In this document: in pieces, positions 1-9,100 of the stretch
How the letters are laid out: every line of letters begins with the position of its first letter
How positions within the stretch are numbered: the stretch's first letter is position 1
NCBI RefSeq assembly: GCF_964340395.1
Contig: NC_135552.1
Span: 24,859,681 to 24,923,680 of the forward strand
Length of the DNA: 64,000 nt
Direction: 5' to 3'
Source: Glandiceps talaboti
Lineage: Eukaryota; Hemichordata; Enteropneusta; Spengelidae
The notes under the pieces: model-generated
Databases searched by the model: none
Told to the model about the DNA's origin: nothing
The model's input: only the letters and a program-made list of their open reading frames with translations
Program-made: the position numbers and the translations under genes

Positions 1-2189
1 GTGTGCTTTCAGCGTTGATATTTCATTAACAATGATAAGCCTACCAGCTTATCATTTCCTTTTCGTGTATGACCTTTGTAAAAGTCACACCCTTGCAATC
101 AACCAATGATATATCCTGTATAAACTTACTATTGACACCAGTCAAGGTAAATCTGTTTTTATTGTTATTTCCTTCAGTCTAAGCGTTCGTTACTCAGGCT
201 TTCAAAGCTGCAGCAGTACCTTTTTAATTGACAACAAATGTAGACTTGGTTGATACCAATCAGAATAGTTACATTAGAGTCTAACTAATATATTGGACTC
301 CATGGTGAATTAAATAATTCAATTAAATCTACGAACAAGGGTTAAGCTGATGACCATGATATCATGATGACATCTCCTGACACTTTATCGAAATAGTGTA
401 GGATTTGTATGCGTATCTTTATTGAACACGGGGAATTGGTGACCCAGTAACTGATATATCAAAGTATTCTATAAATTAAGCTTATCTGATTGCTGTAACA
501 TGCGACGTCTTATATTAAGTGGACTGTTCATCCAACCTGCCCAATATGACCTATTATACATAGTTCAGTTCATGGCTTACATTCTATGAAAAACGTGGTA
601 ATAGAAATACACCCAATAGATGTTTATGACGGTATTAGGGAAATTAAAAGAAATTTCTGTAGGAAAGTATAGATAGAGCATGACATTACGTAACAATACT
701 TATGTACATACATACTAGTGTCACTTTATAACAAAATTTGGGTGTAACAAACTAAAATGTTTCTCAGTAAAAGTAATGTAGAAATAAATCATGAATGACA
801 CATCGTGTTATACAACCGGCTATAGTTAATGTGAATCTTATATAATTGCCATTAAATGTTGGCTTTTTGTCTCGCTGCAAATTATATATGTCTAGATACG
901 ATGTAAAAATATGAAACAAATGAATGATAAGTAATATTAAAAATGACAACAAACAAATAAAAACATCAATACAATACCACCTACACAGTATTTTCTTTGT
1001 TGCTGGTGACCTGTGTATGTACCATATAAAACGAAGACTCGAGTTTAGAAGTGATGAGAGGGACGACATGCCCTTTTACGAATTAGACAATATATCTGAA
1101 TCTATCAGATACAACCGTGTCTGTATTCCCGAATCTCTCGTTTGTTTCATCTTTCTCGTTTTTGTCCGATGCTTTTCTATAAAAAGGGCAAGGTTTTTAT
1201 TTGACATATCCAATTACTAACCAACCGAGGAAACTACACAAAATAGCACTGCCCGGACATATGGATTAGGTTTTCATAATTGGATAGTTGTTTCCAGACA
1301 CCGTTAGACACTGTCAACTCTTGTCATCGATTATTTTGACATTGACAGATAATGGTAACAGTGAACTTTCTACATGTGTTATGGGGTTATCATAGAATAC
1401 TAATTCAATAACAAGGTCAAAGGCATCTTACAAATTCTGCAATTGCTAGGTTCATGGAACTCATTGAATGTCAGAACGTAAATTAAAAAATATGACACAG
1501 TGTGAACGAACTTATTTTCGTATTAAGAATTGTCAATCAGCATTACCAACCTAACCTAAAATACAATTAGCTGCCTGAAAGATTCGTTTGAACAAATTCT
1601 TGCTTTTGCGGATATTTTGCCAAATATTTGCTTTCCTCTAGACTGACAAATTATTTATTTATTTATTTGTAATAACAGTGGTTGTGTTTTTATGCAATCC
1701 ATTATATTAATCAAATACAGAAACGGGTGTTTAATGTGTATCCCTATTGTGAAGAGGATGGAAACTATTCAAATAATAGAATTGAAAACCCAATATTTGA
1801 CGCCACGAGTTACGTTGTACACAAGGGATACAAAATCGCTACCATAACAATATCTATGATCTTTGAAGAGTATTATAGTGCACCATTGCTCCATTGAGAT
1901 CGATTTTTTGATGTCCTTGTTTCCTTTATTCCATGTATATCGTAGTCTGATTCTTTGGTAACGTTGTAATGTGATAATGAATATATTAGCTGCATGTATA
2001 ATACCGTTTCACTGAATTGCTATTTCTAGATTTCTGAAATATAAGTTTAAACCCGTACTTTAGGCATCGCAACTGTGGTTAAACTGGATTTATGGAATAG
2101 TAATTGGTTAGCCTTATAAACAACATCGCCATCGAGACTATAGCCATAACATTGATAACAAAACAACGAGGAGGACGACGACGACGACG

Positions 2190-2220
<31 letters not shown>

Positions 2221-4031
2221 AATCATTCCTGACCAATTCAAGTAAGACTTAACTTCCATTGGTAATGGTACACAAAATCTAGGGTTAGGGTAGTTTTACA
2301 ATATAAGCCATTCTATGCGTATGATCGTTGAATGAACTCTATAACCGGCTCATATGTATTCATAACGCAGCTACTCTCCCATGCAGTTCACAACGAAGCT
2401 ACTCTCCTATGTGAAATTTAAGGGGCACCTCATGTCATTAACTTCGTACCCAACCATGCACGAAATCATGGGCTATCAGAGCAGGTGTCTATAAATTCCC
2501 AAATCGTGTTAAAAGTGATCATAGAAAGACTGATTTACGCTGTCTTTCGTTCTTCGAGTGACTCTGTAGTCATTATAGGCTTAGGGGGAAGTGGTTACAT
2601 TTCCGTTCATTGCACCTGACTGACTAAATAGACAATCAGAGTAGTGCGACTATAGTACCCCACACACAATCTAATCTTTATTCATTGACATTGTATCCGT
2701 TCCATTATTACGAATGAAAAACAGGAAGGAATCAACATTTGTCCAAATGGCTCATAGTAAAGTATGACTTTCACGTCATGCATTAAAATATTATTTTAAG
2801 CATCGATGGTTCGTGAATTTATTGCAAAGGATAAAGTGCCGTTGTTACTTCTATCACGGCATCGCAAAGTCTGTATCCTACCCGTTGACAAGGTAAACTC
2901 CAAATGATTTTTTCAAAGAAGAAAAATGAAACCGAATTGTAAATGTATGTTTACAGTGAATAGTTGACCAATGCGAAAGTGCAGTATCATTCACTCACGT
3001 ATACTATTACAACCAACAAGCGGTGTAAACCATTATAACTACATGGCGCTATAATGACTATCATCATCATGCCAGATAAAACTGATAAGATTAAGCCGAT
3101 CACATGGTTGATTACGATCCAATTATGAAGGAACCCTGCTACTTTTTATTATGTGTCTTTACAGTGGATTCAAATTCTATAGACGATAGTCATCGCATGC
3201 CGGCTACTTTCATCATAGCGCAATGCATCGATGTAATTGAAGATCTGTTTTGTGCTTTTCAAATCAAAGGACTCAATTACACTCAAAATAATAATTATCC
3301 ATTTAACACCATTGGCAAGACACACAGTTTCGGTTTGTGTTAGCGTGTTAAGAGGTGTTTTCAAATAGGCGAATGCTATCATTTGCTTTAATATAAGAAA
3401 GTGTATTACTCCCTACAGATTGATTGTCGTTAAGATTGAATCGCTACGGTTACTCAAGCAGATATCTTTTATCATGAGACCTTCTACACAGTCTTTCAAT
3501 TATATGTATGCACAACTATTTCCAATTAATTGTAGTTTCACTATATCATTCTTTAAAATTGTTTCTTTTTGATTACCCGAACTGCATAGACTTGTTTAAA
3601 TTGCAAACACCCAGATGAAGAATAGATGCCAACACTGTTTTCCTATACGCAAGTGTTTTCAACATATACCTTCATTAGTTGTGAGTTATTAGTTCTGGTG
3701 CTTTTACATGTATATTTTGGTCAGATTGAATCGGTCACTATCATTAAGGGGAAAATTTACACTTTGGGATTCAAAGAAACATGTTAACATGCCTGATTGA
3801 AGTATTTATACATTACCATAGTTAGAAAGTTTTGAATTCTCTTCGAAAGTTCATGGTCAATGTGTAAATGACTTTCATCGAGTATAATCCTCTTTGTAGT
3901 TACCCAGTCCTCAGGCTGGTATTAATTCCTTTCAGTGAGGAATTGGGGACTTACACTAGACTATTTAGAGTTAGTGTTGTCAAACCTAATTCCTGTTATT
4001 CTACTTCTAACTTTTTTCTACCATCCAACAG
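1..4031. other. 5' flank or intron upstream of gene A, no supported exon
   Basis: I found no exon with class B similarity or a convincing signal peptide on either strand. The missing gene A start may lie here unrecognised, or off the left edge. The only structure I see is a GAC/CAA microsatellite near 2167-2221. Confidence 0.5.
2167..2221. repeat. (GAC)n then (CAA)n compound microsatellite
   Basis: About six GAC/ACG triplets run directly into about ten CAA triplets. The minus strand gives artefactual Leu and Ser runs. Confidence 0.9.
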
Positions 4032-4157
4032 GAACGTACTGCCCTGCATTTGAAATGGTCAATACCATGCTTTGTGTTACTATGTGTTGGCCGGCCACAC
4101 CAGTCAACACGACAGCGTCGACGAATTGCCCGGCTTCAAAATGGTGGCAAGAAAGAA
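4032..4157 (+). CDS. Gene A exon 1 (of those seen): N-terminal half of the hormone-receptor domain
   Basis: The acceptor is ccaacag before 4032 and the donor is gtatgt at 4158. Phase 1 in, phase 1 out. It encodes TYCPAFEMVNTMLC, then MCWPAT, three N-x-T/S-like positions around VNTTAST, NCPASKWWQE. The CWP and CP spacing is that of the class B extracellular domain. The Asp usually four residues before the CW cysteine is a Cys here. Gene B shows the same substitution. Confidence 0.9.
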
Positions 4158-6129
4158 GTATGTAAGGTGCATTAACTATTCCTAGTTTAAGTGAACTTCC
4201 TTAAGATAATCGTCACATAGATAATGCAGCTACAGCACAGATGGAGTTGTTCAGTCGTTTCACTTATGGGACGTGACATTTTTATACACACTCAAACAAC
4301 TGTATATACAAAATGTATAATTAGAGAGGTGCCGCACACAGTTTGGATGTAGCAGCAGACAAGTAATCATGTTGGCTATCATTAGGAAAGTAAACAATTG
4401 AAGCAATTGAAATCAGCAAAAGCCTGTTTCTACTAAATTACAGAGGAATAATAATAATTTCACTTTCCAATATGATTAAGTAAACGTTCATTCTGTGCGG
4501 TATTTCAGTAATTATCAGTATGAAGTTGTAATGTATCTTTATTCATAAGAACACCGTGTCCTGTGTGTGAAACATCAAAGCAACCCCGTTTGTGCAGATT
4601 ACTACAACTTATGCTAGTAGCCCCATTCAACACTCAAATCAGTACTTTATAGACTAGCGTAATAAGTACTCTAAAAATTATATCTTACTGATACATAGTG
4701 ATCCTAAATTTCAACGACACATGTTAAATAAAGCTAAGGATTATTTAACTCTAAATCCATTTTGATAGCTGAAGGAAAATACGTTGTATATATGGTGTTA
4801 CATTGTCAGCAAATATGAAGTGTAGTCTTTCAATATTCACGAATGGCAAGGATAATCATTGAACATTGCCTTAAGGGTCACCACTGTAATATATAAAACG
4901 ATACGTTGTATGCAACATACTATATACATTTAACAAATGCGTTAACTACCACTTCATCTGTTTGAACCCCAAATGTGATGAGAAATGGGGATATTCAGTT
5001 TTGGTTTTTAATTATCAAAACAACTTCACTGTAGTTTCTTAGGCAATATAGATCCTGCACGAAAGTGTAAAAGAGTTATTAGAGTACATGCGGAAAGTGA
5101 TGAATAATCAAACTGGGGAAGCAAAAGGAATGACTCAGTCATGTCCAGTCTGTGCAAGCGCCTGTTATTTTCCCATGTATTGACACTTCACTAATAGGTT
5201 GATAACTTTTACATACTTATGATTACAAATAACTAAATACGTTTACCCAGTTTGTTTATAAATCACTTCAGGTATGTACAATAACAACCCCTTTATACAT
5301 GTTTTAGTTGTGTGCATTTTATTGAGATATAAACACGGACTTGGATTAGTTCTGCACGTTATTTCTTGATCAGAAAATTTAAAAATCCAAAATAAAATAT
5401 ATTTTTTATTATTCATCCTACCACTTTAAGCTCCATACAAGTGGAATGCTCTTTTAAAATAATACAGGGCTGGTGTTTTAGTGACAGTTAATCTAATCCT
5501 TTTTAACAATTACTGCACTACAGATGTTTTAATCAACATATATGTAATGTTAAACATTCCAAACAAAACGCAGCCATAGGTGCTGAATTTGTGGTAACAG
5601 AGATGTGTTGTTTTGAGCAGATGACCTTCAACTTTTTTGTCAATCCGATGGACAATGGAGCAATGTAAGCTCTGGAGAAATGGTAGCAAACTGCATAGAC
5701 GTTACAAAAATACAGTTAATCGGCCATGTTTTCGGCACTGCGACTGAAGAACAAATACAAGTAAGTCTGAATTGCAGCGTGTGCAATAACCTTTTTTCAC
5801 AACAACAATCATCGATATATATCTAACTCGAAATTCTATCATACGTTTTTAAACTTGTTCCCTATAATATCGGGATATAATGTCATTTTTACCAGTTTGT
5901 CCTTAGGGGACTTTCGTTCAGGGAAATCAGTAGCCAGTAATTAAATACATGCTTCATTAAAATATAACATTTACTGTGCATGTTTCTTTACATTTTAAGA
6001 TTCGAAGTATGTGAAGTCAATGACCTATATCGATTGATTAGTGCCATCTCGTCACCGTAATCTGTCCACTACTCAATTAATACATACCCATTTGTACCGA
6101 ATAAACAACATCAACGACGATGACGGTGA

Positions 6130-6169
<40 letters not shown>

Positions 6170-9100
6170 ATTATTGTTGTTGTTGTTGTTGCTGTTGTTG
6201 ATGATGATGATGGTGATGATGATGATGATGATGATGATGATCATGATGATCATGATCATGATGAATTGAGGGTGATTTCACGATGCATGTCATACACATC
6301 AATATCAATGTGTAATAATTATAAATGCTATATTAGATAACAATATAGGTACTTTACTTATTACATTTAGAAATATATCTTTCTTTTCTAGATAAAACAA
6401 CACATTGTGGAGAACACCAAGATTCTTCAGATAGTCGGATATTCAATCTCTTTGGCCAGCCTTATCATATCATTAGTCATATTCTATTCATTCAGGTAAA
6501 GATTTTAGTTTTAATATTAGTGTGTTATGTCAATAACTTTGCACATGCTACCTCCAACGCATATACACCTCCAAAATGTTCAGTCTGATGGCTTTGATGA
6601 AATATCCCCCCAACCTATCTTCATCCAGTCTTTGAAAACCATTTACAAAGTGTGTTACTTTCGCCTTATAGTTCTCTTGCCAGATTATAAGTTCAAAGTG
6701 TATTACGACAATTGGATCACACCTGATGCATGCATGAGATCGTGAGATCAAACATTTCTGCAATATTCAAATGTTCTGTTCCAAGAATGGCAAGATGCAT
6801 TGCCTACGACATCGTATATGCTATTACGATTAGGCTTTACATTTTCATTGTAAAAATGAGGGAAATATGTGGTGACCTTTTTGACCTTAAGTGATTTCAT
6901 AGAACGAAGAATAAACGCCATCAATGGCATAGAACTTCAAGGATCATTTTACTGGTTAAGTCGGGGTTGCCAGTACGGCCAAGTGACAACCAGTCCCGAG
7001 AAGCACTAGTCCTGCGCGTACTGAATACATGGTATAGAATGGAGAGACGCGTGATGCATCTTGGAACCGGCATCAAGTCTAGCAAAATGATCGAATCCGT
7101 AACTTATGGTTAAGTATACGCTAGAAGTTATCTTCACAATAATGTTACCTGTAGCATGCTAGTATTTATGACATCTTTTATCACGAATTCTTTTAACAGG
7201 AGCTTGCATTGCCCTCGGACAAAAATACACAAACAACTTTTTATATCGTACATAGTGTGGATTGTTCTCGATATAGTTTTCTGGGTAGACCTTACTAAAG
7301 ATGTTGATGGACTCAAACAAGTTTGTGGTAAACAAGGAGGAACAATTCGAAATACGGTAAGTGTGAATGAGTGATTGAAGAAGGTTATGCAGGTATGAGT
7401 GATGCATGTGTTGTACGTTTACTGGTTAACTTCTGACTCATATACAAAAATGTATCAGCATAAGGGAAGATTGGCCTTAGAAAGCTGATAACAAATACTG
7501 AAACATGACCATGAATATAATTAGCAAACAACATAAATTTATTTAGCAGTTCTCTTTTTTGCTAAATGGTCAAATGTTTCGCCATCACTTCATCGAGAAC
7601 AGTACAACGTATACTGTTTCCGCTTTATATCTAATTCCAAGTGAACAGATATAAATTATCCTATACTCCTTTCATTTAACTTTCCATTCACGTGTATACC
7701 CTAGACTATTTCCAACACCAAATAGTTAGTTGTAGGACTATGTACATACCTCGACTAATTGGTCACTGTACTTAGTAATGCTTTATATGATAAGTTGAAC
7801 AAGCTTATGTCCCCTTTTAAGAATAGGGTTACTAGTATGTGTGGGTTTGATATTTAAAACTGTCACAATTCTCTCTATCCAGCCTATACTATGTGAGACA
7901 TCAGTGTTCTTGATGGAGTATACACGATTTTGTGTTTTTACATGGAACTTTGTAGAGGGCCTATATTTGCACAGATTGATCACAGCTGCCGTGTTTCGAA
8001 AACCAAACTATACATTTTACTTCATTATTGGTTGGGGTAGGTTTGATATACACATTTTATTTTTTCAGATAAAATATGATAATGTACTTTTGGGTCGTTA
8101 GTTGCTACTGAAAAATGTGTTCGCATGCTATGAAGATGTTAATTTACAATCATATTAACATTATAGTGGTGACCTCATCGACATTGTGACTGTACATGTC
8201 TAAATTCAATACTTCTAGACTCACCTACCGGTGACTGTTATGAATGGATGAGGTTTCTTTAAAAATAAAGTTGAACATAAATAACTTGGTATACATATTT
8301 CTATCGACCAGTTGAATATCTGTTTGACTTTTTGTTAGATGTTGTGATCGAAAACGTTTAGTATTAATGAACGACCATATTATGCTATTTGCCATGCTGA
8401 TACACTCTGTTGAACAATGATATTGATAATACGTCTTTATAATATATTTCATTCTCAGTTGTGGCACTATTCCCTGTGACAGGATGGGCAGTAGCAATGC
8501 ATTATACAAATGATGAACAGTAAGTTGGATTTCACCTCTCGAATATATACTCCTTTTTACGAACATGGTTTGAATGAACAAGTTATGATCAGCACGATCA
8601 GACATTGCAAACAGTCTTGATACATGTTACAGTACATGGTTAGTTGTGAAATAAAAGCAGTTTTGTTATAAGTCATAGTTGGATGCGAACGTCTTATCGT
8701 TTCTTTTCCAATATTTTCTCTCAAATAGATGCTGGCTTGGTTATGTATTCTCACCATACTATTGGATTATTGAAGGCCCAAGAAATATTCTCCTATTCGT
8801 TAGTATTGCCAGACTCCTTTTTTTTCTTTTGAAGTTAGGGTATCAATTTAAGAGAGTGTATGGAATCTTTGCAACATAACATGCCATTTACATTGCAGAT
8901 CAAACATAAAAGAAATATGTAGATAAAATGTAAGGTTTTAAAACGTCGAGTCTGTATGACATACTTGTCTGTCCGTGTGTCTTTCTATCTGCCTGCCTGT
9001 CAGTGTGTCTTTCTTCTACATGCCCGTCTGCCTGCCTATATACCTGTTTATATGTTTGTCCCTCTCTCTTTCGCTAATATAAATCATTATTTGCACACAA

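Noticed and set aside
2803-2891. ATG followed by 28 open codons up to a GTAAAC donor, possible gene A first exon
   Set aside because: It ends at phase 0, whereas gene A exon 1 needs phase 1. The peptide is basic and not a convincing signal sequence.
3104-3343. Plus-strand frame with MKEPCYFLLCVFT, possible signal peptide for gene A
   Set aside because: No phase-1 donor at a suitable place, and the rest of the frame shows no resemblance to a class B N terminus.
8225-8605. 126-codon minus-strand frame opposite gene A
   Set aside because: It is antisense to the TM4 exon, with no recognisable domain. Chance open frame in AT-rich sequence.
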